Source of the DNA: an uncultured Lachnospiraceae bacterium
Lineage (GTDB): Bacteria > Bacillota > Clostridia > Lachnospirales > Lachnospiraceae
Reading direction: 5' to 3'
Assembly: GCA_902776305.1 (NCBI GenBank)
Contig: CACYPS010000010.1
Coordinates: 1 to 64,000, forward strand
DNA length: 64,000 nucleotides
This document shows positions 42,402 through 51,034 of this stretch, one piece after another; position 1 is the stretch's first letter; each line of letters begins with the position of its first letter. Both the position numbers and the translations under genes were made by a program. Under the pieces are notes generated by a model. It was not told the DNA's origin and did not search any database. It saw nothing but the letters and a program-made list of their open reading frames with translations.

Positions 42402-44225
42402 ATGGCAGAGCAAGTGATCAGAAAGAACCGTCAGGCGGTATATTGCTTTTATGATAAAGATGGGATCGTCGACGGGTATGTTCCTTTCTTTCTGAAAGGG
42501 CTCAGGGAAGTGGCGGACGGCATATGTGTCGTTGTGAACGGCGAGGTGTGTGAACGCGGTCTCGAACTCCTCCGTACATATTCCGATGAAGTCATTTTGC
42601 GTCCGAATGACGGCTATGATGTCACGGCCTACAAGGCCGGTCTGGAGCATATTCTGTCCGAAAAAGAAGATGTTTCTTCCGTGATCCTGTGCAACAACAC
42701 ATTGTTCGGACCGTTCCGGCCTTTTTCGGAGATGTTCGAGGAGATGGAGAGCCGGAATCTTGATTTCTGGGGCATCACAGCGTTCGAGGGAGATCCGGGG
42801 GATCCGTTCGGCACGATCCGATACGGATATATTCCGGAGCACGTGCAGTCTTTCTTCATGGTGTTCGAGAGGAGATTCCTTAAGGCGGAAGACTTCGGAT
42901 GCTGGTGGAAGCAATTGCCTGCGATACATCGCTACGAGGAGGCAATCGGATACTTTGAGGCTGTCTTTACCAAAGATATGAGTGACCTCGGGTACCGCTG
43001 GGACGTCTACATGAATTGTCCCGAGCTCCGAGGATACTCGAAGGATCCGCTGCGCGATTTTCCGCGTTATCTGATCGAACAAAAGGGATGTCCGGTCATG
43101 AAGAAGCGGTCCTTCTTCCACGAGTACGGGGAAGCCTTCGAGAGGAGCGGCGGCGAGGCCACAAGGGAAGCCTTCGAGTACCTTGAGCACGAGACGGACT
43201 ATGATACGGATCTCATCTGGGAGACGATCCTCAGGACCGAGAACATGGCTGCCGTAAAAAGGCGTCTGCATCTCAATTTCACGCTTCCGACGGAATGCTT
43301 AAGGAAAAGCGGTCCCGAGCAGACGAGCCTTGCCGTAATCGCGCACATCTATTATCCGGAACTTGCTGAAAATATGGCGTCATACGCCGCGCATCTCCCG
43401 GAAGGGACTCCTATATACATTTCCGTTCCGGCAGGAGATACGCCCGAAAAGGTAAAGAGCGCATTTGCCCCGCTCGAACAATCACACAGGGTCGAGATCA
43501 GGTCGATAGAAAACCGGGGACGTGACCTCATGCCGTTCCTTATGCTTTGGAGGGACGTCATTTTCAGATATGATGTGATCCTCAAAGTCCATGATAAGAA
43601 GGTGCCGCAGCTGCCGCAGCTGTCCACCGGCCGGTCATGGGAGAAGATGTGTTTTGAATGTCTGATGCCCACGGAAGTATATGTACGGAATGTACTGGAT
43701 CTCTTTGCAAAGAACAAAAGGCTGGGACTTCTCACGCCTCCGCCTCCCGTTCACGCGGATTACTATCCGACGATCGGACATGGGGAATGGGGAGAAAATT
43801 ATGAGGGAGTCAGAAAGATTGCTTCGGAGCTGAACATCCGGGTTTCCGTGGAGAGAGAGTGGGAGCCTGTGGCGCCGTTCGGCTCAGAGTGCTATATCCG
43901 CTCGGAGGCTCTCAGAACGCTGTTCTCAAAGGACTGGTCGATCAACGATTTTCCGAAGGAACCTACCCCGGCAGATGCGACGCCGCTCCATGCGATTGAG
44001 AGAGTAATCCCGTTTGCCGTGCAGAATGACGGGTACTATTCCGGATGGCTCATGTCCGATCGGTGGGCGCCGGTCATCCTTGACAATCTGACATATCTGA
44101 CGCATACGCTGAAAAGCCGGGAGAGCGCACTGTGCGGCGGCTACATGCCCTACAGGTTCTTTATGGACCGGCTCAGTCACATTCCCGGGGAAGATGTAGA
44201 CAGACCGGAGGAAGGTCTGCAATAA
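42402..44225 (+). CDS. RgpF-like rhamnan synthesis protein, copy 1
   Basis: It is 607 residues from ATG 42402 (GGGAAG upstream); in-frame ATGs at 42324 and 42345 are less likely. It has RgpF-family stretches AVYCFYDKDGIVDGYV, VVVNGEV, RPNDGYDVTAYKAG, LCNNTLFGPF, FWGIT and, in the second half, IENRGRDLMPFL, VHDKK and GLLTPPP. RgpF is needed for rhamnose-glucose polysaccharide in streptococci and is regarded as a glycosyltransferase. No membrane segment is obvious. It is followed 3 bases later by a second RgpF-like gene. Confidence 0.88.
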   Translation: MAEQVIRKNRQAVYCFYDKDGIVDGYVPFFLKGLREVADGICVVVNGEVCERGLELLRTYSDEVILRPNDGYDVTAYKAGLEHILSEKEDVSSVILCNNTLFGPFRPFSEMFEEMESRNLDFWGITAFEGDPGDPFGTIRYGYIPEHVQSFFMVFERRFLKAEDFGCWWKQLPAIHRYEEAIGYFEAVFTKDMSDLGYRWDVYMNCPELRGYSKDPLRDFPRYLIEQKGCPVMKKRSFFHEYGEAFERSGGEATREAFEYLEHETDYDTDLIWETILRTENMAAVKRRLHLNFTLPTECLRKSGPEQTSLAVIAHIYYPELAENMASYAAHLPEGTPIYISVPAGDTPEKVKSAFAPLEQSHRVEIRSIENRGRDLMPFLMLWRDVIFRYDVILKVHDKKVPQLPQLSTGRSWEKMCFECLMPTEVYVRNVLDLFAKNKRLGLLTPPPPVHADYYPTIGHGEWGENYEGVRKIASELNIRVSVEREWEPVAPFGSECYIRSEALRTLFSKDWSINDFPKEPTPADATPLHAIERVIPFAVQNDGYYSGWLMSDRWAPVILDNLTYLTHTLKSRESALCGGYMPYRFFMDRLSHIPGEDVDRPEEGLQ

Positions 44226-44228
44226 GAA

Positions 44229-45941
44229 ATGTTCATAGACAGAAATTCGCGAAACAGATGCATAATATTTCTATATTACGATAAGGACGGACTGGTCGAT
44301 CGATATGTGACCGGTCTTCTTGACGCGCTCAAAAGCGTCTCCTCGTACGTGCTTGTTGTGGTGAACGGCTACGTGACAGGGGAAGGCGAGGCCGAATTGA
44401 GGAGCCACGCGGATTCTGTACTTGTGCGCGTCAACACCGGTTTTGATGTCGGGGGATACAGGGAAGGTCTTTTCTGGATCGGTTTCGAGAGGCTTTCGGC
44501 GTATGGCGAACTGATCCTGATGAACTATACATTTTTTGCGCCGCTGTTCCCGCTCCAGGAAATGTTCGGCGAGATGAGCGGCCGTGATCTCGATTTCTGG
44601 GGCATTACGAAGCATCACGACGTTCCGACGGACACGACGGGCGGCCGGATCCGTTACGGCCATATTCCGGAGCATCTGAATTCACATTTTCTTGCCCTGA
44701 GAAGAGACTTTTTCCTCAGTTACAGCTACCGGGATTTTATCATAAACATGTCCGATCCCATTTCCTACGAGGCGTCCATCAACGAGTATGAGGCGATCTT
44801 TACGAGGCATTTTGCGGATCTCGGCTATAAATGGGATGTATACTCCAACACCGATGCATTTGAGGGCGTCGTGTACGCCCCATTTATGTTCGAGGGGGGA
44901 GAGCTCATCAAGGAGCGCTGCCCGATCATAAAGCGCCGTCTCTTCTTCGGCGACTATTTCAGCCTGCTGGCGAATTCCGCCGGGGAGAGCTACAGCGACG
45001 CCTGCAGGGCTTTGCGGGAGCTGACCGATTACGACATGTCCATGATCTGGGACAATCTTCTGAGACTGCAGGATTTGAATTCGGTGCGCTATGCGATCCA
45101 TGAATCCTACGTGGTCGATTCGGAAGTCTCAAAGGGGAAGATTTCTGCAAATGAAGCCTGCGTTCTCGTCATCGGCACCAAAGAGCAGGGTGACTTTCTT
45201 GCGGGAAGATACCTGAAGCAGATTCCGGCAGAATGCGATATTCTGTATTCGAATGAAATACCACAGTCAATTTCCGAATTCGGAAGGCTGTTCGCTTCGC
45301 CGGATCTTAGGAAATACAGATATGTATGTGTTCTGAAACTTCCGGAAAGCGCATACGAGGACATGGGTTCGACTTTTTACGGAAGCGCGGAAAGCCTCAT
45401 CGGTTCGGCTTCCCAGACAGAGAACACTGTGCAGATATTCAGAGATAACCCCGAACTCGGGCTGCTCGTGCCGCCTCTGCCCACTTTCGGGAGGCATTTC
45501 CATGAGGCGGAGGACGGCTGGCACGGGAGATATGAGGAAGTTCGAGCGGTCACGGACGCTCTCGGCTTCACCTTCCCGATCCTCAGGGGAGAAATGCCGC
45601 CGGTATGGCCGGCAGGCGGAAGCTTCTGGGTGAGAGGAAGTCTGCTCATGGAGATCTTTGAGTCTCATGAAGTGTCGGATGTGCTGAGCCGCGAGATTCG
45701 TCTTTCTGACGGAAAGAACGTGAAGCCGGACTTTGAGCTGATCATGCTGCTTCTTCCCTACCTTTTCCAGAGCAGGAAGCAGATGACGGGGACGGTCACG
45801 GGTTCGCACTATGCTTCCGTTCAGCTGACGAACCTGGATTACGAACTGAGGGAAAACAATAAGGTCCTCTTTGAAAAAATCCGACCGGGTGCCTGGTGGG
45901 AGGTTCTGAAAAAGCTCGACCGAATCGGAGAAAATGTATGA
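44229..45941 (+). CDS. RgpF-like rhamnan synthesis protein, copy 2
   Basis: It is 570 residues and a paralogue of the preceding protein: IIFLYYDKDGLVDRYV, VVVNGYV, RVNTGFDVGGYREG, LMNYTFFAPLFPL, FWGITKHHD, YGHIPEHLNSHFL and, late, GLLVPPLPTFG. The second half lacks the GRDLMPF motif seen in copy 1 and is more diverged, so this copy may have lost or changed one function. It overlaps the next gene by 4 bases (ATGA). Confidence 0.85.
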   Translation: MFIDRNSRNRCIIFLYYDKDGLVDRYVTGLLDALKSVSSYVLVVVNGYVTGEGEAELRSHADSVLVRVNTGFDVGGYREGLFWIGFERLSAYGELILMNYTFFAPLFPLQEMFGEMSGRDLDFWGITKHHDVPTDTTGGRIRYGHIPEHLNSHFLALRRDFFLSYSYRDFIINMSDPISYEASINEYEAIFTRHFADLGYKWDVYSNTDAFEGVVYAPFMFEGGELIKERCPIIKRRLFFGDYFSLLANSAGESYSDACRALRELTDYDMSMIWDNLLRLQDLNSVRYAIHESYVVDSEVSKGKISANEACVLVIGTKEQGDFLAGRYLKQIPAECDILYSNEIPQSISEFGRLFASPDLRKYRYVCVLKLPESAYEDMGSTFYGSAESLIGSASQTENTVQIFRDNPELGLLVPPLPTFGRHFHEAEDGWHGRYEEVRAVTDALGFTFPILRGEMPPVWPAGGSFWVRGSLLMEIFESHEVSDVLSREIRLSDGKNVKPDFELIMLLLPYLFQSRKQMTGTVTGSHYASVQLTNLDYELRENNKVLFEKIRPGAWWEVLKKLDRIGENV

Positions 45942-47011
45942 AGAAACTTATAATGAAGTGTGCGGATGAGAGAAGACGGGCATTTGCAATGATTACCTCC
46001 GTATGGGAAGACGACGGAAAGCGGTTCGTCGAAAAGTGCGCCGTCCACAAAGAGGGCAGAAGACACCTTGAGAATATGATACGGTATCAGACGCTCCTTG
46101 ACGAGATTTATCCGGGCGTACGTGCGTGCCCGGCAAAGCTGACTGAGAACGGTCTGGTTTTTGACTTTATCGAAGGGAGTTCTCTTGAGGACCGCTACCG
46201 CCTGGCCGCTTCTGAGGGTGACCGGGATGCCCTGGTCCTGTATATGAAAAGCCATGCAGAACTGCTCGATTCTGTGCCCGGCGGAACTGTTCCGTTCGAG
46301 GAGACGGACAGCTTTCGGGAGTGGTTCGGGGACGGAAGAGTCTATGCGGGCAAGCCGGCCTACAGGGCAGCCAATTTTGATGCGACCGCTTCAAATATCA
46401 TTCTGCAGGATGGGGAGCCGGTCTTTATCGACTATGAATGGGTGACGGAATTTCCCGTTCCGCGGAATCTTGTCGTCTACCATGCGATCCGTGACAGCTA
46501 CTACCACATTCCAGAATTGGAGAGCCTGCTTCCTCTCGCGGAGGCGATAGCCCTTGCCGGCGTCGAGACGGAACAGGAGATCCTGCAGAGGAGCTATGAA
46601 CATTTCTTTTTCAGCTATGTCTACGGCAGTGACTCGGATGCGGGGCTTTCGGTCCTGACGGACCGCAAAAAGATCGATTATCTTGCAAATGAGCGCACCC
46701 TCCTCGCAGAACGCATGTGGAGAGAAAATGAGAGGGCAGTCCTCGTGCAGCGGTCAGAGATAGACCGTCTCACGAAGGAACTGGAAGAAGCGCGGAAGAA
46801 ATATGCGGACCTCGATCAGTCGTGGTTCTGGAGATGGGACGAGACAAGGGACGCTCTGCAAAAGTTCAGGGAAGAGAACGCCGCTCTCCGGGAATCTCTG
46901 AGACTCATGGAACAGGATCGGGATACCTGGAAATCCAATTTCGAGACGGTGACGAATTCCCGCTCCTACAAGGATATGATGAAATTAAAGGGGATTCTCG
47001 GGCGCAAGTAG
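45938..47011 (+). CDS. kinase-fold protein with C-terminal coiled coil
   Basis: It is 357 residues from ATG 45938 (GGAG 7 bases upstream, overlapping the previous stop). The aminoglycoside/choline-kinase-like core shows a catalytic loop NFDATASN (D148, N153) and a DFG-equivalent IDYEW (D165), with spacing as in active kinases; the usual His before the catalytic Asp is replaced. From about residue 265 a long heptad-like, Glu/Lys/Arg-rich coiled coil runs to the end. In E. coli O9a, WbdD joins a kinase, a methyltransferase and a coiled coil to cap and measure the chain. Here a separate methyltransferase lies at 50056, beyond Wzm/Wzt. The equivalence is inference. Confidence 0.75.
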   Translation: MKKLIMKCADERRRAFAMITSVWEDDGKRFVEKCAVHKEGRRHLENMIRYQTLLDEIYPGVRACPAKLTENGLVFDFIEGSSLEDRYRLAASEGDRDALVLYMKSHAELLDSVPGGTVPFEETDSFREWFGDGRVYAGKPAYRAANFDATASNIILQDGEPVFIDYEWVTEFPVPRNLVVYHAIRDSYYHIPELESLLPLAEAIALAGVETEQEILQRSYEHFFFSYVYGSDSDAGLSVLTDRKKIDYLANERTLLAERMWRENERAVLVQRSEIDRLTKELEEARKKYADLDQSWFWRWDETRDALQKFREENAALRESLRLMEQDRDTWKSNFETVTNSRSYKDMMKLKGILGRK

Positions 47012-47028
47012 GCATAAAAGCGCTCAGC

Positions 47029-47057
47029 TTGCACAGGTATTCTTTCGATGCTATAAT
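47029..47057 (+). promoter_or_regulatory. promoter of the ABC exporter genes
   Basis: TTGCAC (47029-47034), 17-base spacer, TATAAT (47052-47057). It shares GATGCTATAAT with the rfbB promoter. It gives a leader of about 65 bases before ATG 47131. Confidence 0.8.
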
Positions 47058-47130
47058 ACTTAGGATTATGGCAACTACTCAGCACCCGATTCGCAGGTGC
47101 TTTAGATTACAGACACAAGGAGCATACAAC

Positions 47131-48522
47131 ATGTCAAAGAAACTGAAGTTGATTGCTGTTCTCGGCATCCTTCTTGTCATTCTTCTCAATATCGGTATCC
47201 TGAAGTGGCACAGCCGGGGCGGGGCGGCATTCACGGGGAAGATGACAATCCGATCGGACATATCAGACAATGTCCAGATTTTCTATTCGGGTCCCGAGAA
47301 CGCTTACGGAGAAAGTACGAGCACGATTGCAGGATATCCCGCCGAGGGACAGAAGATCGGCGATGACTGCGAGCTGGAATTTACGGCCGGGTCTCAGACC
47401 GAGTTCCTGCGGATTGATTTCGGCGCGGCAGCAGGTACCTGGGATATCGGCAGCCTGACTGTGGCCTACGGCGATACGGTCGATAAGATCGACCTCGAAG
47501 CGGCAGCGGGGAGTGCGGTGCAGAATGACATCGCATCGATGACCTTTAAGAACGGCGTTCTGCATGTGGAGACGAAAGCGGGGGATCCGCATATCGTGAT
47601 CCCGGTCGAACTCGCACAGACGAAAGCCGCAGCCCTGGCAAGCACGCAGAGAGCCGACTGGATCATCCGTATTCTGGCGCTTCTTCTGCTTGACGGAGCG
47701 TTCATCGCGGCATTTGTATTCAGAAACAAGTTCCTGACTCTTCCGATAGAGATATTTGAGAACAGGCAGCTCATTTTCAAGCTCGCCAGCAACGACTTCA
47801 AGACAAAATATGCCGGATCGTATCTGGGTATCTTCTGGGCGTTCGTTCAGCCGGTCGTCACGGTCCTGGTGTACTGGTTCGTCTTCTCGGTCGGCTTCAG
47901 GAGCGGGCGTGTGGCGGAGGTTCCCTTCGTCGTCTATCTGGTATCCGGTATCGTTCCGTGGTTCTACATCCAGGATCTCATGAATTCCGGCACCAACGCC
48001 TTGATTGAGTACAGTTATCTGGTCAAGAAGGTCGTGTTCAAGATCAGCGTGCTGCCGATGGTAAAGGCCATTTCAGCCCTGTTCGTGCACTCTTTCTTTG
48101 TAGTGCTGACGATCCTGATTGCGGCGCTTTACCGTATCTGGCCGAGCCTCTACACACTGCAGGTCCTTTACTATTTCATCTGCATGTTCGTATTCGGTCT
48201 CGGCATAACTTACGGGACATGCGCGATCGTAATTTTCTTCCGCGACTTGTCGCAGATCATCAATATCATCCTGCAGATCGGCGTTTGGACGATCCCGATC
48301 ATGTGGAACCTGGATATGGTCCCGGCGAAATATCAGTTCATTTTCAAGATCAATCCGATGTTCTATGTTATCAACGGGTACAGACAGTCTATATACGGAC
48401 ATGTCTGGTTCTGGCAGGACCTGAAGCTCACGATCTATTTCTGGGCCGTGACGGCAGTCCTGTTCGTGATCGGTTCCGTTATATTCAAGAGACTTAAGAT
48501 ACATTTTGCGGATGTGCTTTAA
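47131..48522 (+). CDS. wzm: polysaccharide ABC exporter permease with extra N-terminal domain
   Basis: It is 463 residues from ATG 47131 (AAGGAG 8 bases upstream); the longer in-frame reading upstream overlaps the kinase-like gene in another frame and is rejected. The C-terminal 260 residues are an ABC-2 permease of the Wzm/TagG type with about six helices. In front lies an unusual module: a membrane helix (about 5-23), an extracytoplasmic beta-rich domain (about 30-165) with LRIDF at 93-97, and a second helix (about 173-195). Typical Wzm is about 260 residues, so this is a fusion. Wzt follows after repeat D3. Confidence 0.9.
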   Translation: MSKKLKLIAVLGILLVILLNIGILKWHSRGGAAFTGKMTIRSDISDNVQIFYSGPENAYGESTSTIAGYPAEGQKIGDDCELEFTAGSQTEFLRIDFGAAAGTWDIGSLTVAYGDTVDKIDLEAAAGSAVQNDIASMTFKNGVLHVETKAGDPHIVIPVELAQTKAAALASTQRADWIIRILALLLLDGAFIAAFVFRNKFLTLPIEIFENRQLIFKLASNDFKTKYAGSYLGIFWAFVQPVVTVLVYWFVFSVGFRSGRVAEVPFVVYLVSGIVPWFYIQDLMNSGTNALIEYSYLVKKVVFKISVLPMVKAISALFVHSFFVVLTILIAALYRIWPSLYTLQVLYYFICMFVFGLGITYGTCAIVIFFRDLSQIINIILQIGVWTIPIMWNLDMVPAKYQFIFKINPMFYVINGYRQSIYGHVWFWQDLKLTIYFWAVTAVLFVIGSVIFKRLKIHFADVL

Positions 48523-48573
48523 TGAGAATGACCGTATCCGGGCCGGTGCCTGTTGGAGCATAAGACGACTCGA

Positions 48574-48652
48574 ATCTTTTAATCTCTGACGCAGGATTCG
48601 CGTGACGCGAGTCTATGATGAATGCGCAAAATGAAACTTGTCTCTGACATGG
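48574..48652 (+). repeat. dispersed element, family D, copy 3
   Basis: It contains TTTTAATCTCTGACGCAG as in copy 1, a stem GATTCGCG/CGCGAGTC (48595-48602 with 48606-48613, one G-U), then GATGAATGCGCAAAATGAAACTT and GACATGG as in copy 2. It sits between wzm and wzt, so it must be read through for their joint expression. CGACTCGAATC just before it could compete for the same stem. Confidence 0.7.
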
Positions 48653-48686
48653 AATACAAGATTGAAAAGAAGGAGCACTTATATAG

Positions 48687-50045
48687 ATGAGTGAAACAGA
48701 AAAAGTCCTGGACGGGAACGTGAAAGAGCAGGAGAGCAGCGGCAAAAAAGTGGCTGCTCTTCAGGTCACGCATCTCTCCAAGATGTACAGACTATATGAC
48801 AAGCCCTCAGACAGACTGAAAGAGGCACTGGGACTGTCCAGACAGAAGAGATACCGCGAGCTCTACGCCCTCAATGATGTGAGCTTTGTGGTCAATAAGG
48901 GCGAGACGGTCGGTATCATCGGAACGAACGGTTCCGGCAAATCGACTATTCTGAAGATCATAACGGGCGTTCTCTCACCTACTGCCGGTGACGTAAAAGT
49001 CAACGGCAGGATTTCTGCGCTTCTGGAGCTGGGTGCGGGATTCAACATGGAATATACAGGTATGGAAAATGTCTACCTGAACGGTACGATGATGGGATTT
49101 TCGAGGGAAGAGATCGAGAAGAGAGTACCGGAAATTCTTGCATTTGCGGATATAGGAGACTTTATCAACCAGCCCTGTAAGACATATTCGAGCGGTATGT
49201 TCGTCAGACTGGCCTTCGCGGTTGCCATCAACATTGACCCTGAGATACTGATCGTCGATGAGGCGCTCTCGGTAGGTGACGTATTCTTCCAGGCTAAGTG
49301 CTATCACAAGTTCGAGGAGTTCAAGAAGCAGGGCAAGACGATTCTCTTCGTAAGCCATGACCTTGGCAGCATCTCCAAGTACTGCGACAGAGTCATCCTG
49401 CTCAACAAGGGCGTCAAGATGGATGAGGGAAATCCCAAGGAGATCGTTGACCTCTACAAGAAGCTTCTTGTCCACATCGAGGACGGGGGAGAAGGCACTG
49501 AGGGTGAAAATGAGCAGGAAGCGCTCTCGCCCGAGGAACAGGAAAAGCGCGCCATGGAGACAGGCGGTCTCACGGGCGGGCTCCCGAAGAATCCAAATAC
49601 GCTGGAATACGGTGAAGGTCACGCGTCAATCGTTTATGTCGCGACTATGGATGCGGCGGGAAATGTCACGAGTTCCATCGAAAAGGGAACGGAATTCTCT
49701 ATCCGCATGCGCGTGAAGTTCAATAAGGACGTGAGCGAACCGATTTTCGCATACACATTTAAGAACCTGCAGGGTACGGAAATTACCGGCACCAACACGA
49801 TGTTCGAGGGGATACCCGTCGGACCGAGAAAAGCAGGAGATGACATCGTGATCACATTCCGACAGAAGATGGACCTGCAGGGAGGAGAATATCTGCTGTC
49901 CTTCGGATGTACCGGATATATGGACGGAGATTTCAGGGTGTTCCACAGACTTTACGATATCCTGAACGTCACGTGTGTATCTCCGAAGAACACAGTCGGT
50001 TTCTATGATATGAATTCCCAGATCACCACAAAGCTGCTTAATTAA
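48687..50045 (+). CDS. wzt: polysaccharide ABC exporter ATPase with C-terminal domain
   Basis: It is 452 residues. The N-terminal ABC ATPase has Walker A GTNGSGKST (79-87), the signature SSGMFVRLAF and Walker B ILIVDEALSVGD. An acidic linker (about 265-300) leads to a C-terminal beta-sandwich of about 150 residues (from YGEGHASIVYV), the Wzt-C arrangement. In E. coli O9a this domain binds the capped end of the polymer and gates export. Its presence suggests that a terminal structure is recognised here too. It starts 165 bases after wzm and is followed 10 bases later by the methyltransferase gene. Confidence 0.93.
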   Translation: MSETEKVLDGNVKEQESSGKKVAALQVTHLSKMYRLYDKPSDRLKEALGLSRQKRYRELYALNDVSFVVNKGETVGIIGTNGSGKSTILKIITGVLSPTAGDVKVNGRISALLELGAGFNMEYTGMENVYLNGTMMGFSREEIEKRVPEILAFADIGDFINQPCKTYSSGMFVRLAFAVAINIDPEILIVDEALSVGDVFFQAKCYHKFEEFKKQGKTILFVSHDLGSISKYCDRVILLNKGVKMDEGNPKEIVDLYKKLLVHIEDGGEGTEGENEQEALSPEEQEKRAMETGGLTGGLPKNPNTLEYGEGHASIVYVATMDAAGNVTSSIEKGTEFSIRMRVKFNKDVSEPIFAYTFKNLQGTEITGTNTMFEGIPVGPRKAGDDIVITFRQKMDLQGGEYLLSFGCTGYMDGDFRVFHRLYDILNVTCVSPKNTVGFYDMNSQITTKLLN

Positions 50046-50055
50046 CGGAGAGAGT

Positions 50056-50979
50056 ATGGAATACAGAGAGACAATCGGAAATGTCGTACTAAATACCGAG
50101 GATTATCCGGGACGTGATCTCTACTCGGACGGTGAGATAGAGGACGTCCTCCTTGACATTGCGAAAAATACGGATCCAAGGGATTTTGACAAGGTAGTCG
50201 AGGAGAGGGAGAGCTGGCCGGTCATGTATCATTTCTCCACGATCCGGACCAATATCATGAGCTGGATGCCGATCGACCGCAGTATGAAAGTCCTGGAGAT
50301 CGGGTCCGGCTGCGGCGCGATCACCGGCACGATCGCGGAGAAAGCCGGAAGCGTCACATGTGTGGAGCTGTCCAGAAAGAGAAGCCTCATCAATGCATGG
50401 CGCAACCGGGAGAAAGATAACATCGAGATCCGTCTCGGCAACTTCGAGGATGTTGAGAAGAAGCTCGAAACCGACTATGACATGATCACCCTGATCGGCG
50501 TCTTTGAGTACGCGCAGGGATATATATCATCCGGCACGCCCTACAGGGATTTCCTTGCCATCATACTCCGGCACCTTAAGCCGGGCGGACAGCTGGTCAT
50601 AGCCATAGAGAACCGCCTGGGCATGAAATACTTTGCCGGCGCCACGGAAGATCACAGCGGAAAGTATTTCGAGGGAATCGAGGGCTACAGCGATACGAGC
50701 AGGGCGAGAACATTTTCAAAGCCTGAACTCGAAGCACTCCTTACGGAAGGCGGAATTTCCGACTTTACCTTCTACTACCCATATCCGGACTATAAGTTCC
50801 CGATGTCGATCTACTCGGACTATTATCTTCCGAAGCGCGGTGAACTTCGCATGAACCTTGCCAATTTCGACAGGGAAAGGATGATTCTTTTCGATGAGAC
50901 GCAGGCGTACGATTCACTTGTTGACAGCGGGCTCTTTCCGCTGTTCTCCAATTCATTTCTTGTCGTAGCGCGCCGATAG
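50056..50979 (+). CDS. class I SAM-dependent methyltransferase
   Basis: It is 307 residues. SAM motif I is VLEIGSGCGAITG (G83-S-G-C-G87), followed by an acidic residue at the end of strand 2 (TCVELSRKRS), then LIGVFEYAQGY and LKPGGQLVIAIENRLG (motifs II-III). The C-terminal part has YYPYPDYKFP. GGAGAGAGT upstream fixes the start. Position right after wzt and five bases-pairs of context within the export block suggest it methylates the polymer or its cap; the acceptor is not shown by the sequence. Confidence 0.88.
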   Translation: MEYRETIGNVVLNTEDYPGRDLYSDGEIEDVLLDIAKNTDPRDFDKVVEERESWPVMYHFSTIRTNIMSWMPIDRSMKVLEIGSGCGAITGTIAEKAGSVTCVELSRKRSLINAWRNREKDNIEIRLGNFEDVEKKLETDYDMITLIGVFEYAQGYISSGTPYRDFLAIILRHLKPGGQLVIAIENRLGMKYFAGATEDHSGKYFEGIEGYSDTSRARTFSKPELEALLTEGGISDFTFYYPYPDYKFPMSIYSDYYLPKRGELRMNLANFDRERMILFDETQAYDSLVDSGLFPLFSNSFLVVARR

Positions 50980-51034
50980 ACCGGCAGGTGTACCCGAAAA
51001 CTATTGCATCAGACTTTTGATTTAGAGGAAGCCT

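Noticed and set aside
42231-43271. Antisense open frame opposite the first RgpF-like gene
   Set aside because: No start signals or family motifs; the plus strand is clearly coding.
46822-47130. N-terminal extension of the ABC permease into the kinase-like gene
   Set aside because: The extension overlaps another gene out of frame and contains the exporter promoter; ATG 47131 has a good AAGGAG and begins with a membrane helix.
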